Below the pieces are notes generated by a model, which worked only from the letters and a program-made list of their open reading frames with translations, was not told the origin of the DNA and ran no database searches. Both the position numbers and the translations under genes were made by a program. Source: Candidatus Desulfofervidus auxilii (lineage in GTDB: Bacteria; Desulfobacterota; Desulfofervidia; Desulfofervidales; Desulfofervidaceae). Taken from it: a DNA stretch of 64,000 nucleotides. How positions within the stretch are numbered: position 1 is the stretch's first letter; the number at the start of each line of letters is the position of its first letter. The stretch lies in NCBI RefSeq assembly GCF_001577525.1, contig NZ_CP013015.1, positions 1,198,966 to 1,262,965 on the forward strand, read 5' to 3'. Shown one piece after another: positions 8,772-18,410 of this stretch.

Positions 8772-10027
8772 AAAAAATTATTTTTTTCGTTATTTTAATA
8801 ATATGGCCTAGGATAGGACATAGTTTAGTTTATATTGATATTAACACTCCAGGGCAACAAAAAATTCCTATTGCTATTAGCCCCTTTGTAATTAAAGGTG
8901 ATAAACAAATAGGTTTAGAGGCACAACAGATTTTTCAAAAAGATTTGGAATATACAGGTTTTTTTAATATTTTAAGCCCAGAGATATTTTTAGAAAATAT
9001 ACCCACTCTAGAAATTGATTTTAAAAAATGGCAGCTTATCGGAGCATACCTTGTAGTGAAAGGCAAATTGGAAATCACACCCCAAGTGATTAATTTAGAG
9101 ATGCGTCTTTATGATGCATCCCAAGGAATAATGCTGGTAGGAAAAAGATATCAAGGGAAGAAAAACGCATTGCGTTTTATGGTGCATAAGTTTGCTGATG
9201 CTATGATGGAAGCACTCACTGGTGAACCAAGCATTTTTCAGACCAAAATTGCTTTCGTGTATAAATCCAATAATATTAAGGAAATTTTTGTTACTGATTT
9301 TGATGGTTATAATCCTCATCCATTAACTAGATTCAAAACCATATGTTTAAGTCCTAAGTGGCACCCTAATGAAAAAAAACTTCTTTTTACTAGTTATAAA
9401 AAGGGGAAGCCAGAAATTTACCTTCTGGATTTAGCCAAAGGAAAAGCAAAAAGGCTTATCTATCATTCTAACTTGAATATCACTCCTGCTTGGTCACCTG
9501 ATGGAAATAGAATTGCTGTTACCTTAGCCCAAGGTAAAAAACAAGGAATTTATTTAACAAACAAACACGGTAAGATAATCAAGTGTTTAGTGGAATCAGA
9601 GGGCATCAATGTTTCCCCTACCTGGTCACCTGATGGTAAAAAACTGGCCTTTGTCTCAGACCGAGGAGGCACCCCTCAAATTTATATCTTAAATTTGGCT
9701 TCTAATAAAATTCGGCGGATTAGTTTTAGCGGTAGTTACAATACTTCTCCTGCTTGGTCACCTAAAGGTGATTTTATTGCCTATGCGGGTTTGAAGGATG
9801 GACATTTTCAAATATTTGTGGTAAGCATGGACAGTGGTGAAATAAGACAATTGACATTTGGCGAAGCAAATCACGAAAGCCCAAGTTGGTCACCAGATGG
9901 TCATTTTTTGGCTTATAGTCAAAATGAAAAAATTTACATTTTGAGATTGACAGATGGCTCGTCCTTTCCTATTTTGTCATTAGCAGGAGGACAGTTGCAA
10001 CCAAGTTGGTCACCAAGATTAAAATAA
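8768..10027 (+). CDS. tolB: TolB periplasmic beta-propeller
   Basis: A periplasmic protein that binds Pal and links it to the TolQRA motor. The 419-residue product starts with a signal peptide (MKKIIFFVILIIWPRIGHS). An N-terminal TolB domain and about five PD40/WD40-like blades from residue about 195 follow, each carrying a WSPDG or WSPKG motif. The start is ATG 8768, which forms an ATGA overlap with the tolA stop; the in-frame ATG 21 bases upstream would spoil the signal peptide. Confidence 0.95.
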   Translation: MKKIIFFVILIIWPRIGHSLVYIDINTPGQQKIPIAISPFVIKGDKQIGLEAQQIFQKDLEYTGFFNILSPEIFLENIPTLEIDFKKWQLIGAYLVVKGKLEITPQVINLEMRLYDASQGIMLVGKRYQGKKNALRFMVHKFADAMMEALTGEPSIFQTKIAFVYKSNNIKEIFVTDFDGYNPHPLTRFKTICLSPKWHPNEKKLLFTSYKKGKPEIYLLDLAKGKAKRLIYHSNLNITPAWSPDGNRIAVTLAQGKKQGIYLTNKHGKIIKCLVESEGINVSPTWSPDGKKLAFVSDRGGTPQIYILNLASNKIRRISFSGSYNTSPAWSPKGDFIAYAGLKDGHFQIFVVSMDSGEIRQLTFGEANHESPSWSPDGHFLAYSQNEKIYILRLTDGSSFPILSLAGGQLQPSWSPRLK

Positions 10028-10044
10028 AATAGGAGGAGGTAGAG

Positions 10045-10623
10045 ATGAAAAGAGGAATTTTAGTTTTGGTATTAAGCTTAATGGTAGTTTTTCCTTTAGG
10101 GTGTGCCAAAAAAATGGTGGAAAAACCTGTTAGTGTGCAGCCTGAGCAAATTCAACCCTTAGAAGAAGTAAAACCTCCGGAAGAAGGAAAGGTAGTAGGG
10201 ATGAAAGAAGAAGCAATAACCGAAGAAGAACTAGCTAGACAGCAAAAAATCCAAATAGAAGAAACATTAAAAGAAGAGATGGCTAAATTCGAAAATGAAG
10301 ACATTCATTTTGATTTTGATAAGTATTACATCCGTCCAGATGCAGCAGAAATATTAAAAAAGAAGGCACAATGGCTAAAAGAGCATCCAGAAGTGCATCT
10401 TCTTATTGAAGGGCATTGTGATGAAAGAGGAACAGAAGAATACAATTTGGCATTAGGAGAGCGGAGGGCGAATAGTGCCAAGGAGTTTTTAGTTAGTTTA
10501 GGCATTGACCCTAAACGTATTTCTATCATAAGTTATGGAGAAGAACGTCCGGTAGACCCTAGAAGTTGTGAAGAAGCTTGGGCTAAAAACAGAAGGGACC
10601 ATTTTGTAATCATTTCCTATTAG
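10045..10623 (+). CDS. pal: Pal peptidoglycan-associated lipoprotein
   Basis: An outer-membrane lipoprotein of 192 residues anchoring peptidoglycan and binding TolB. The lipobox is PLGC with the lipidated Cys at about residue 20. An acidic, proline-rich linker follows, then an OmpA-like domain at about 85-190 with the family motif LLIEGHCDERGTEEYN and the LGERRA helix. A strong ribosome-binding site (AGGAGGAGGT) precedes the ATG. Confidence 0.96.
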   Translation: MKRGILVLVLSLMVVFPLGCAKKMVEKPVSVQPEQIQPLEEVKPPEEGKVVGMKEEAITEEELARQQKIQIEETLKEEMAKFENEDIHFDFDKYYIRPDAAEILKKKAQWLKEHPEVHLLIEGHCDERGTEEYNLALGERRANSAKEFLVSLGIDPKRISIISYGEERPVDPRSCEEAWAKNRRDHFVIISY

Positions 10624-10633
10624 GCCAACCAAG

Positions 10634-11392
10634 ATGAAAAAAGAAATTTTTCTTATTGGGTTTTTATTTTTTATGGGTTGTGCTACCCAAAAAGATTTAG
10701 CCCGCATAGAACAGCACTTGGTGTATTTAAATGGGAAAATAGAAGACCTAGAAAAAAATCAACAAAAAATAGAAAATATTATTTCTTCCCAGCAGGCGGA
10801 TTTATTAGTTCAAGTGGGCCCATTGCAGGATAAAATAAAGGAGTTAATGGGACAAAGAGAAGAAACTGTTTATGAATTACAACAATTATCTCGACGAATA
10901 GAAGAAACCAACAAAGAAATAGAGCGTTCAGAAAAACGATTAGCTGAATTAGAAGCAAAATTGGAAAAAACAATAAAGATGATGGAAGAAAAGTCAATTC
11001 CTTCTTCAAAGACGCAAAAAGAAGAATGGTTGTATAAAAAGGGGTTAAATCTTTTTCGCCAAAAAGAATATGAAAAAGCAAGAGAAACGCTTAATCAATT
11101 TCTAAAACTCTATCCCCTTTCTCCTTTAGCTGGAAATGCTCAATTTTGGCTAGGAGAAGCCTATTTTGCCCAAAAAAAATATGAAGAGGCCATCTTGGCC
11201 TACCAAAGGGTGATAAAGAATTATCCTAAAAATATCAAAGTGCCCGCTGCTTTATTTAAACAAGGGAAGGCCTTTGCCATGCTTGGTGATAATGAGACAG
11301 CACAGATTTTATGGAAACAAGTGATAAAAAAATACCCCAAAACAAAGGAGGCAAATCTGGCGCAGCAGGCATTGAAAAAGATAAAGAAATAA
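10634..11392 (+). CDS. cpoB: CpoB/YbgF-type TPR lipoprotein of the Tol system
   Basis: The last gene of the tol-pal operon. The 252 residues include a short signal peptide with lipobox FMGC, suggesting a lipoprotein rather than a soluble periplasmic form. A coiled coil covers about 20-110, and tetratricopeptide repeats start at about 133 (NLFRQKEYEKARETL). CpoB coordinates Tol function with peptidoglycan synthesis in E. coli; the role here is by family and position. Confidence 0.9.
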   Translation: MKKEIFLIGFLFFMGCATQKDLARIEQHLVYLNGKIEDLEKNQQKIENIISSQQADLLVQVGPLQDKIKELMGQREETVYELQQLSRRIEETNKEIERSEKRLAELEAKLEKTIKMMEEKSIPSSKTQKEEWLYKKGLNLFRQKEYEKARETLNQFLKLYPLSPLAGNAQFWLGEAYFAQKKYEEAILAYQRVIKNYPKNIKVPAALFKQGKAFAMLGDNETAQILWKQVIKKYPKTKEANLAQQALKKIKK

Positions 11393-11552
11393 AGATTTTT
11401 CCAAGTAAAGAATGCAACGGCGGCGATTGAATAAGGAATGGCAAGGCCCAAATGCCCAATCAATTATATGGTTTAGTCTTCTATCGGTGGGTTATATTTA
11501 AAACTTTCTTTTGGGCTTTACCATATCTTTGTGTGAAAGTAATTCCCAAATC

Positions 11553-11579
11553 TTGACATAGGAGATAAGAGTTGATAAT
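11553..11579 (+). promoter_or_regulatory. Probable promoter for tRNA-Val and the thrS operon
   Basis: TTGACA at 11553-11558 and GATAAT at 11574-11579 (15-base spacer, slightly short), 14 bases before the mature tRNA 5' end. The tRNA and thrS appear to share this transcript. Confidence 0.55.
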
Positions 11580-11593
11580 TTACAAAGAAGTGT

Positions 11594-11668
11594 AGGCACG
11601 TAGCTCAGTGGGAGAGCGCTACCTTGACGCGGTAGAGGTCGGCGGTTCGATCCCGCCCGTGCCTACCA
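11594..11668 (+). tRNA. tRNA-Val (anticodon GAC)
   Basis: A complete 75-base cloverleaf with encoded CCA. The acceptor stem AGGCACG pairs with CGTGCCT, the D arm is GCTC/GAGC, and the anticodon stem CTACC/GGTAG carries loop TTGACGC (anticodon GAC, reading GUC/GUU). The T arm is GGCGG TTCGATC CCGCC. The discriminator is A. It ends 17 bases before the thrS start codon. Confidence 0.97.
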
Positions 11669-11685
11669 TTTTTTTGAGACAAAAA

Positions 11686-13614
11686 ATGGCCAAAGAGATT
11701 GAAATCAAATGCCAGGGAAAAACAGGGCACTTCCCGGTTGGGATTACAGTTAAAGAAGCTTTATTGGCATTAACCAATTTAGCAGAGGATAAATTGATAG
11801 CGGCAAAAATAAATGGAAAACCAGTAGATTTATCTTATACTTTAATGCAAAGTGTAACCCTTGAACCTATTACTTCTGAAAATTCGTTAGGTTTAGAAAT
11901 CCTTCGGCACAGCACTGCTCATGTCATGGCTGAGGCGGTTAAACACCTTTACCCTGAAGCTAAGGTGACAATAGGTCCAGCCATAGAAAACGGATTTTAT
12001 TATGACTTTGATTATCCTCCGGGTTTTACCCCAGAAGCATTAGAAAAAATTGAGCAAGAAATGAAAAAAATCATTTCTCAAGATGAACAGTTTCAGCGGC
12101 AGGAAATTTCTAAAAAGGAGGCTCAAGAGCTTTTTCAATCTCTAAACGAAACTTATAAATTAGAAATCTTAAAAGAAATTCCTGAAGAAAAAGTTTCTAT
12201 TTATAAAAATGGGGACTTTATAGACCTTTGCCGTGGACCTCACATTGAATCTACTGGAAAAATTAAAACCTTTAAGCTCCTTTCTGTGGCTGGTGCTTAT
12301 TGGAGAGGGGATGAGAGAAATCCCATGTTGCAGCGCATTTATGGCACAGCCTTTTTTAATAAAAAAGACTTAGATAAATATCTTAAGCAATTAGAAGAAG
12401 CTAAAAAAAGAGACCATCGCCGTTTGGGTAGAGAATTAGATTTATTCATACAATTTGAAGAAATTGGAGCTGGATTTCCTGTCTATTTACCTAAAGGTGC
12501 CATTCTTAGACATATTTTAGAAGAATTTGAGATTAAGGAACACCTAAAGCGTGGTTATCAAATGGTCATAGGGCCTCAATTGTTAAAAGGGAAATTATGG
12601 GAACGTTCGGGCCACATGGAGTATTACAAGGAAAATATGTATTTTACAGAGATAGAAGGGCAACTTTATGGCATCAAACCTATGAATTGTTTAGCCCACA
12701 TTATGATTTATCAATCGCAGATACGGAGTTATAGAGATTTACCTATCCGTTATTTTGAATTAGGGACGGTGTGCAGACATGAAAAATCTGGCGTTTTGCA
12801 TGGGATGTTACGAGTAAGACAGTTTACCCAAGACGATGCTCATATCTTTTGCACTCCTGACCAATTAAATGTAGAAATTAAAAAAGTGCTTGATTTTGTG
12901 GATGATGTAATGGGAATTTTTGGCTTCTCTTACGAAGTAGAATTAAGCACTAGACCGCAAAAATCCATTGGCTCTGATGAAATTTGGGAACACGCTACCC
13001 AAGCCCTTATACAAGCCTTGCAGGATAAGGGTTTTGAATATCACATCTGTAAAGGTGAAGGCGCTTTTTACGGTCCTAAAATTGATATAAAATTAAAAGA
13101 TGCCTTAGGGAGAAAATGGCAATGTGCTACCATCCAGTGTGATTTTGCCCTTCCAGAACGTTTTGAACTCAGCTATATAGATACTGATGGACAAAAAAAA
13201 CGACCTGCCATGTTGCACCGTGTAATTCTGGGAACTCTGGAACGATTTATAGGTGTTCTTACTGAACACTTTAGTGGTGCTTTTCCACCATGGCTTGCCC
13301 CAGTCCAGGTGAAAATTCTTACTGTTACTGATAGAAATGTGGCTTATGGACAAAAAATTTATGAACTCCTTTCAGAAAATGGTTTTCGTATTGAAACAGA
13401 TTTTCGTAATGAAAAATTAGGTTATAAGATTCGTGAGGCCCAGTTGCAAAAAATACCGTTTATGCTAGTAATTGGCGATAAAGAAGTAAAGACAAACTCA
13501 GTAACACCCCGACGGCGAACCGGAGAAAACTTAGGGAGTATGTCCCTTGAGGTATTTGTAAATTTGTTAAAAGAAGAAACAGCTATTCCCAAACCAAGAA
13601 ATAAGAGGAGGTAG
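11686..13614 (+). CDS. thrS: Threonyl-tRNA synthetase
   Basis: Charges tRNA-Thr. The 642-residue product has the standard order: TGS domain (1-62), editing domain with H75-x3-H79 ([11 protein letters not shown]), class II catalytic core with motif 2 ([18 protein letters not shown]) and zinc-ligand context MNCLAHI, and a C-terminal anticodon-binding domain. The start is ATG 11686; the reading frame is open further upstream but runs through the tRNA gene. No clear Shine-Dalgarno sequence precedes it. It heads the conserved thrS-infC-rpmI-rplT-pheST-ihfA order. Confidence 0.97.
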   Translation: MAKEIEIKCQGKTGHFPVGITVKEALLALTNLAEDKLIAAKINGKPVDLSYTLMQSVTLEPITSENSLGLEILRHSTAHVMAEAVKHLYPEAKVTIGPAIENGFYYDFDYPPGFTPEALEKIEQEMKKIISQDEQFQRQEISKKEAQELFQSLNETYKLEILKEIPEEKVSIYKNGDFIDLCRGPHIESTGKIKTFKLLSVAGAYWRGDERNPMLQRIYGTAFFNKKDLDKYLKQLEEAKKRDHRRLGRELDLFIQFEEIGAGFPVYLPKGAILRHILEEFEIKEHLKRGYQMVIGPQLLKGKLWERSGHMEYYKENMYFTEIEGQLYGIKPMNCLAHIMIYQSQIRSYRDLPIRYFELGTVCRHEKSGVLHGMLRVRQFTQDDAHIFCTPDQLNVEIKKVLDFVDDVMGIFGFSYEVELSTRPQKSIGSDEIWEHATQALIQALQDKGFEYHICKGEGAFYGPKIDIKLKDALGRKWQCATIQCDFALPERFELSYIDTDGQKKRPAMLHRVILGTLERFIGVLTEHFSGAFPPWLAPVQVKILTVTDRNVAYGQKIYELLSENGFRIETDFRNEKLGYKIREAQLQKIPFMLVIGDKEVKTNSVTPRRRTGENLGSMSLEVFVNLLKEETAIPKPRNKRR

Positions 13615-13623
13615 TAACTTATT
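13606..13623 (+). promoter_or_regulatory. Ribosome-binding site and ATT start codon of infC
   Basis: AGGAGG at 13606-13611 is followed by 9 bases and then ATT at 13621-13623. An in-frame TAA lies at 13615, and no ATG, GTG or TTG occurs in frame between that stop and ATG 13663. The ATT frame encodes SKVRVNRQIKVRQ, the conserved IF3 N terminus. Confidence 0.85.
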
Positions 13624-14124
13624 AGCAAAGTTAGGGTAAATAGGCAAATTAAGGTAAGACAAATGCGATTAATAGATGTTGATGGAAAACAGATAGGAAT
13701 TGTTAGTTTAGAAGAGGCTTTGCAACGGGCAGAAGAAGAAGGTTTGGATTTGGTAGAAGTGGCCCCTAATGCCAATCCTCCAGTATGTCGCATTATGGAC
13801 TATGGTAAATACAAATATCAACAAAAGAAAAAACAACAAGAGGCAAGAAAAAAACAGGCTCAAGTTCAAGTAAAGGAAATAAAGATGAGGCCTAAGATAG
13901 AAGAGCATGATTTTCAGTTTAAATTAAAACACATTAAACGCTTTCTGAAAGAAAAGGCACTAGTGAAGGTTGTTATGTGGTTTAGAGGAAGGGAAATTAT
14001 TCATGCTGACTTAGGAAAGGCAGTTATGGAAAGGGTAATAGAAGAAACAAAAGATTTATCAAAAGTGCAAACACCACCAACCATGGAAGGTAGAAGAATG
14101 ACCATGGTATTGGCACCTAAGTGA
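13621..14124 (+). CDS. infC: Translation initiation factor IF-3, ATT start
   Basis: IF3 keeps 30S subunits free and proofreads start codons. Starting at ATT 13621 gives 167 residues. The N-domain begins with VRVNRQIKVRQMRLIDVDG and is followed by a Lys/Gln-rich linker (about 80-95) and the C-domain (VKEIKMRPKIEEHDF onward). A start at ATG 13663 would remove 14 conserved residues and leave no suitably placed ribosome-binding site. AUU initiation of infC is the classic IF3 autoregulation device in E. coli, so the same feedback is likely here (inference). Confidence 0.93.
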   Translation: MSKVRVNRQIKVRQMRLIDVDGKQIGIVSLEEALQRAEEEGLDLVEVAPNANPPVCRIMDYGKYKYQQKKKQQEARKKQAQVQVKEIKMRPKIEEHDFQFKLKHIKRFLKEKALVKVVMWFRGREIIHADLGKAVMERVIEETKDLSKVQTPPTMEGRRMTMVLAPK

Positions 14125-14142
14125 TAAATAGGGAGTATAATT

Positions 14143-14343
14143 ATGCCTAAGATTAAAACCAACAGAAGCGCAGCTAAACGATTTTGGGTTACAGGTAGGG
14201 GAAAAGTAAGAAGGGGCAAAGGCTGGCATAGTCATTTATTAAGCAAAAAAAGTGCTAAACGCAAAAGGCAGCTTCGCCATTTTACTATAATTGAATCTGT
14301 GGATTTAAAACGGGTTAAACGTTTAATCCCCAGTGCTTTTTAA
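14143..14343 (+). CDS. rpmI: 50S ribosomal protein L35
   Basis: A 66-residue, highly basic protein with the L35 start MPKIKTNRSAAKRFWVTG and the GKGWHSHLLSKKSAKRKRQLR core. It lies between infC and rplT, the standard order. GGGAG lies 7 bases before the ATG. Confidence 0.97.
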   Translation: MPKIKTNRSAAKRFWVTGRGKVRRGKGWHSHLLSKKSAKRKRQLRHFTIIESVDLKRVKRLIPSAF

Positions 14344-14354
14344 GGAGGTAAACC

Positions 14355-14714
14355 ATGCCTAGGGTGAGAACAGGAGTTACCAGACGGAAAAGACATAAAA
14401 AGGTTTTAAAATTGGCTAAAAGCTACTGGGGAGGAAGAGGTAGGCTTTATGCCAGAGCAAGAGAAACTGTATTTCGGGCCTTACAATATGCCTATCGTGA
14501 CCGAAAGGCCAAAAAGAGGAACTTTCGTAGATTATGGATTTTACGTATTAATGCTGCTACCCGCCAGAATGGCCTTTCTTATAGTCAATTTATTCATGGC
14601 CTGAAGCAGGCAGGGATAGGTTTAGATAGAAAGGTATTGGCAGACATGGCAGTAAAAGATCCTCAAGGTTTCGCGCATTTGGTAAAAGTAGCTCAGCAAG
14701 AACTGACAGCTTAA
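14355..14714 (+). CDS. rplT: 50S ribosomal protein L20
   Basis: 119 residues with the family start [20 protein letters not shown] and the conserved [17 protein letters not shown] segment. L20 organises 23S rRNA early in assembly, and in many bacteria it represses its own operon. AAGGAGG lies directly upstream. Confidence 0.97.
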   Translation: MPRVRTGVTRRKRHKKVLKLAKSYWGGRGRLYARARETVFRALQYAYRDRKAKKRNFRRLWILRINAATRQNGLSYSQFIHGLKQAGIGLDRKVLADMAVKDPQGFAHLVKVAQQELTA

Positions 14715-14720
14715 TAAACC

Positions 14721-15737
14721 ATGATAATATCTGTAGAAGAACTAGAAGCCCTTGAAAGAGAGGCATTAAGGCTTATTGAAACTGCTTCATCTCAGGAAGA
14801 CCTTGAGTCCATAAAAATTAAATTTTTAGGACGTAAAGGTAAACTCACTCAAATTCTTCGTGGAGTTAAAGAACTTCCACCAGAAAAAAGGCCTATTATT
14901 GGTAAAAGGGCCAATGAAATCAAGCAAAAACTGGAAGAAGAACTTAAAAAGGCCTTTTCTGCTCAAGTGGTCTTTGTTGAAGGGGCTGCAGCCTTAGATG
15001 TAACCTTACCTGGCCGAAGGGCACATACTTTTGGCACCTTACATCCCATTACTCAAGTCTTGCAGGAAATATGTGAGATATTTTTACAAATGGGCTTTGA
15101 GATTGCTGAAGGGCCAGATGTGGAATTTGACTATTACAACTTTGAGGCCTTAAATATCCCACCCCACCATCCTGCTAGAGATATGCAAGATACATTTTAT
15201 ATCTCTAATAATGTGGTCTTAAGGACTCACACTTCTTCTATTCAAATTCGGGTGATGGAAAAAAAATCTCCTCCTCTGCGAATCATAGCCCCTGGTGCAG
15301 TGTATCGCTGTGATGTGGATATAAAACACACGCCTATGTTCCACCAGGTAGAAGGTTTATTGGTGGATAAAAATGTATCTTTTTCCCAGTTGAAAGGTAT
15401 TCTCACTGCCTTTATGGAAGCCATATTCTGGAAAGGTATTGGCGTGCGCTTTCGTCCTAGCTTTTTTCCTTTTACTGAACCCAGTGCGGAAATGGACATC
15501 GCATGTGTAATATGTGGTGGGAAGGGGTGTCGTATCTGTGAATATACAGGATGGCTAGAAATATTAGGCTGTGGCATGGTGCATCCAGCGGTATTTGAAA
15601 AAGTAGGTTATGACCCAGAGACTTATACTGGTTTTGCCTTTGGCTTAGGAGTAGAGAGGATTGTGATGTTAAAATATGGCATTGATGACATCCGCCTATT
15701 TTTTGAAAATGATTTGCGGTTTTTAAGGCAGTTTTAG
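14721..15737 (+). CDS. pheS: Phenylalanyl-tRNA synthetase alpha subunit
   Basis: The catalytic subunit of the alpha2-beta2 PheRS. The 338 residues include an N-terminal coiled coil (about 1-85) and a class II core (motif 2 near [12 protein letters not shown], motif 3 near [14 protein letters not shown]). A Cys cluster ([17 protein letters not shown]) near residue 255 is typical of this subgroup. pheT starts one base after its stop. Confidence 0.97.
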   Translation: MIISVEELEALEREALRLIETASSQEDLESIKIKFLGRKGKLTQILRGVKELPPEKRPIIGKRANEIKQKLEEELKKAFSAQVVFVEGAAALDVTLPGRRAHTFGTLHPITQVLQEICEIFLQMGFEIAEGPDVEFDYYNFEALNIPPHHPARDMQDTFYISNNVVLRTHTSSIQIRVMEKKSPPLRIIAPGAVYRCDVDIKHTPMFHQVEGLLVDKNVSFSQLKGILTAFMEAIFWKGIGVRFRPSFFPFTEPSAEMDIACVICGGKGCRICEYTGWLEILGCGMVHPAVFEKVGYDPETYTGFAFGLGVERIVMLKYGIDDIRLFFENDLRFLRQF

Positions 15738-15738
15738 T

Positions 15739-18147
15739 ATGAAAGTTCCCTTAAATTGGTTAAAAGAATTTGTGGAGATAGACTGTTCTCCAACAGAACT
15801 GGCTGAATGGTTAACCATGGCCGGTTTAGAAGTAGAAGAGATAACCAGGCCTTTTTCTTATTTAGAAAAGGTTCAGGTAGTAAGGATAACAGCTATTAAA
15901 CCTCATCCTAATGCAGATAGATTGAAAATTTGCCAGGTGTCTGACGGAAATAAAGACTATGAAATTGTTTGTGGAGCGCCCAATGTCCAAGAAGGTGTTC
16001 TTGTGCCTTTAGCCTTACCTGGTTGCACTTTACCTTCTGGTCTGATCGTTAAAGAGGCAAAAATCAGAGGTATTAAGTCAGCAGGGATGCTTTGTTCTCA
16101 GAAGGAATTAGGTTTAGGGGAAGACCATAGTGGTATTTGGCTGCTCCCTTCCGATTTTCAAGTGGGCACTAAACTGATTCATGCCCTTTATCTAAATGAC
16201 ACGGTATTAGGTATCTCAATTACTCCTAACCGTGGTGATTGCCTCAGTATGATAGGTGTGGCTAGAGAAGTAGCTACTATCACTAAAAAAAAAATACGGC
16301 TTCCTCAATTTGAGATTACTGAGATAGGAACACCTGTTTTTGACTCTATTCAGGTTACTATCAAACACCCTGAGCATTGCTTTCGGTATATAGCCCGATT
16401 CATCAGGGATGTAGAAATAAAGCCTTCTCCCTTATGGATGCAAGCACGACTATTACTAGCTGGTATTCGGCCTATTAACAACATTGTAGATATTACTAAT
16501 TATGTGATGTTAGAGTATGGTCAACCTTTACATGCCTTTGATGCTCAAAAGATTGCTCAAAGGCAGATTATAGTCCGTTTAGCTCATCCAAGAGAAAAAC
16601 TGGTTACTTTAGACCAAAAGGAACAAGAACTTAAAGAAACAGATTTAGTTATTTGTGACGCAAATGGCCCTGTTGCTTTAGCTGGGGTTATGGGGGGATT
16701 GAATTCAGAAATCGGTCCTGAAACTAAAGAAGTAGTTTTAGAAAGTGCCTATTTTCATCCCATCACTATTAGACGTACAGCTAAACGCTTGGGCATAAAC
16801 ACTGAATCATCTTATCGGTTTGAAAGAGAAGTTGACCCAGAGGCTACCTATACTGCTGCTCAACGTGCCTGTTATTTTATGCAAAAAATGGCCCAAGGGA
16901 AGGTTGCTCCAGGAATAATAGATGTCTATCCATCCCCTAAAGGACTTCCTATTATTTATGTGCGTATACCCAGGATTAAACAAATTTTAGGAATAGAGAT
17001 ACCTAAAAAAGAAATCATTGATATTTTAGAAAGACTACAAATAAAAGTCAAAGCCTCTGGAGATAAAATAGAAGTAATACCACCCAGTTTTCGTCATGAT
17101 TTAGTGAGAGAGGTGGACATAATTGAAGAGATAGCCCGTCTTTATGGTTACGAAAGGATTCCCTCTGATATGCCAGTAGTCCAATTGCACCCTCTATTCA
17201 TTTCTCCCTATATGAAGTGGCGAGATAAAATAAAACATATTTTGAGTGGTCTTGGCTGGCATGAAATCATCAGCTATGCCTTTATTGACTTAAAAAGCTT
17301 TGATAGATTACTTTTACCTCCCCAACATCCTTTAAGAAAGGTCACCAAGCTAATTAATCCTATTAGTGTAGATAGGACAGTTATGCGCTCCACCCTTATT
17401 CCTGGCCTTTTAGAAGCTGCTAATTATAATCAGCGGCAAAGAATTTATCACTTTAGACTTTTTGAGTTGGGTAAGGTATTTATCCAAGACAGCCCAGAGT
17501 CTTTACCTATAGAGAAATATAAACTCGCTGGGGTAATGAGTGGATATCACTTCGACCCTTCATGGCATTTTCGTCCCGAGCCTGCAGATTTTTATGACCT
17601 AAAGGGGACTGTAGAAAATTTATTAGATACATTGGGTATAGAAGCCCATTTTGAGTCTGCAAGGGATATTTGTTATCTCAATCCCAATAATGCTGCTTAT
17701 GTCTTAAAAGGAGAAAGGAAATTAGGATATCTGGGAGAGGTTAATACCCAAGTAAAACAACATTGGGAGTTAAAGCGGTTAAAAGAGGTGTTTGTGTTTG
17801 AATTGGATTTAGAGACCCTTTGGGCAGTTACAAAAAAAGAAAAAAAAGTTACCTCATTACCTAAATTTCCATCTAGTGAAAGGGATGTATCTTTAGTAGT
17901 GCCCAAATCATTGTCTGCTCAGCCCATAGAAGAGTTTGTTTTATCTTCAAAAACCTCCTATATAGAAAATATAGAACTCATAGATGTATATGAAGGACCT
18001 CCTCTCCCCAAGGGTAAAAGAAATCTTACCTATCGCCTAACCTACCGTGCACCTGAGCGGACGTTAACAGATTCAGAAGTGGATAAATTACATAAAGAAA
18101 TTGTTTCAAAAATATTAAATCATTTCAAAATAGAGGTGAGACAATGA
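15739..18147 (+). CDS. pheT: Phenylalanyl-tRNA synthetase beta subunit
   Basis: 802 residues with the full bacterial domain set. The EMAP/OB tRNA-binding domain is at about 40-150 (ITAIKPHPNADRLKICQV). B3/B4 editing and B5 domains follow, then a class II-like core and the C-terminal ferredoxin-fold anticodon-binding domain (FPSSERDVSLVV onward, about 710-800). It overlaps the IHF-like gene by 4 bases (ATGA). Confidence 0.97.
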   Translation: MKVPLNWLKEFVEIDCSPTELAEWLTMAGLEVEEITRPFSYLEKVQVVRITAIKPHPNADRLKICQVSDGNKDYEIVCGAPNVQEGVLVPLALPGCTLPSGLIVKEAKIRGIKSAGMLCSQKELGLGEDHSGIWLLPSDFQVGTKLIHALYLNDTVLGISITPNRGDCLSMIGVAREVATITKKKIRLPQFEITEIGTPVFDSIQVTIKHPEHCFRYIARFIRDVEIKPSPLWMQARLLLAGIRPINNIVDITNYVMLEYGQPLHAFDAQKIAQRQIIVRLAHPREKLVTLDQKEQELKETDLVICDANGPVALAGVMGGLNSEIGPETKEVVLESAYFHPITIRRTAKRLGINTESSYRFEREVDPEATYTAAQRACYFMQKMAQGKVAPGIIDVYPSPKGLPIIYVRIPRIKQILGIEIPKKEIIDILERLQIKVKASGDKIEVIPPSFRHDLVREVDIIEEIARLYGYERIPSDMPVVQLHPLFISPYMKWRDKIKHILSGLGWHEIISYAFIDLKSFDRLLLPPQHPLRKVTKLINPISVDRTVMRSTLIPGLLEAANYNQRQRIYHFRLFELGKVFIQDSPESLPIEKYKLAGVMSGYHFDPSWHFRPEPADFYDLKGTVENLLDTLGIEAHFESARDICYLNPNNAAYVLKGERKLGYLGEVNTQVKQHWELKRLKEVFVFELDLETLWAVTKKEKKVTSLPKFPSSERDVSLVVPKSLSAQPIEEFVLSSKTSYIENIELIDVYEGPPLPKGKRNLTYRLTYRAPERTLTDSEVDKLHKEIVSKILNHFKIEVRQ

Positions 18148-18410
18148 CCAAAAAAGACATTATTGAGGAAGTCCATCAGCGGACAGGGTTGCCTAGAATA
18201 TTAGTCAGAGATGTGTTAAGAACCTCTCTAGATATTATTAAGGAGTGTTTAAAAAGGGGGGAGGAGGTAAAAATTGTGCGATTTGGGAAGTGGCAACCAG
18301 TATTAAGAAAAACAAAACGAGTTAAACACCCAACTAGCGGAGAAATGATACAAATTCCACCTTATGTGAAGGTGGTTTTCAAACCAAGCCAGGAGGTGAA
18401 GAAAATTTAG
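18144..18410 (+). CDS. ihfA: IHF/HU-family DNA-binding protein (IHF alpha position)
   Basis: An 88-residue HU/IHF-fold protein directly after pheT, the classic ihfA position. The dimerisation helices and FGKW core are clear, and the DNA-intercalating proline is in HPTSGE. The usual arm sequence near GRNP reads RVKHP, and the C-terminal tail is shorter than in E. coli IHF alpha (about 99 residues). An ATGA overlap with pheT implies coupling. Its last 32 bases overlap the 3' end of the convergent nfi gene. IHF alpha versus an HU paralogue cannot be settled without the partner subunit. Confidence 0.85.
   Translation: MTKKDIIEEVHQRTGLPRILVRDVLRTSLDIIKECLKRGEEVKIVRFGKWQPVLRKTKRVKHPTSGEMIQIPPYVKVVFKPSQEVKKI

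Noticed and set aside
11608-11685. N-terminal 26-codon extension of thrS
   Set aside because: The frame is open but runs through the tRNA-Val gene; the TGS domain starts at ATG 11686 and gives the usual 642 residues.
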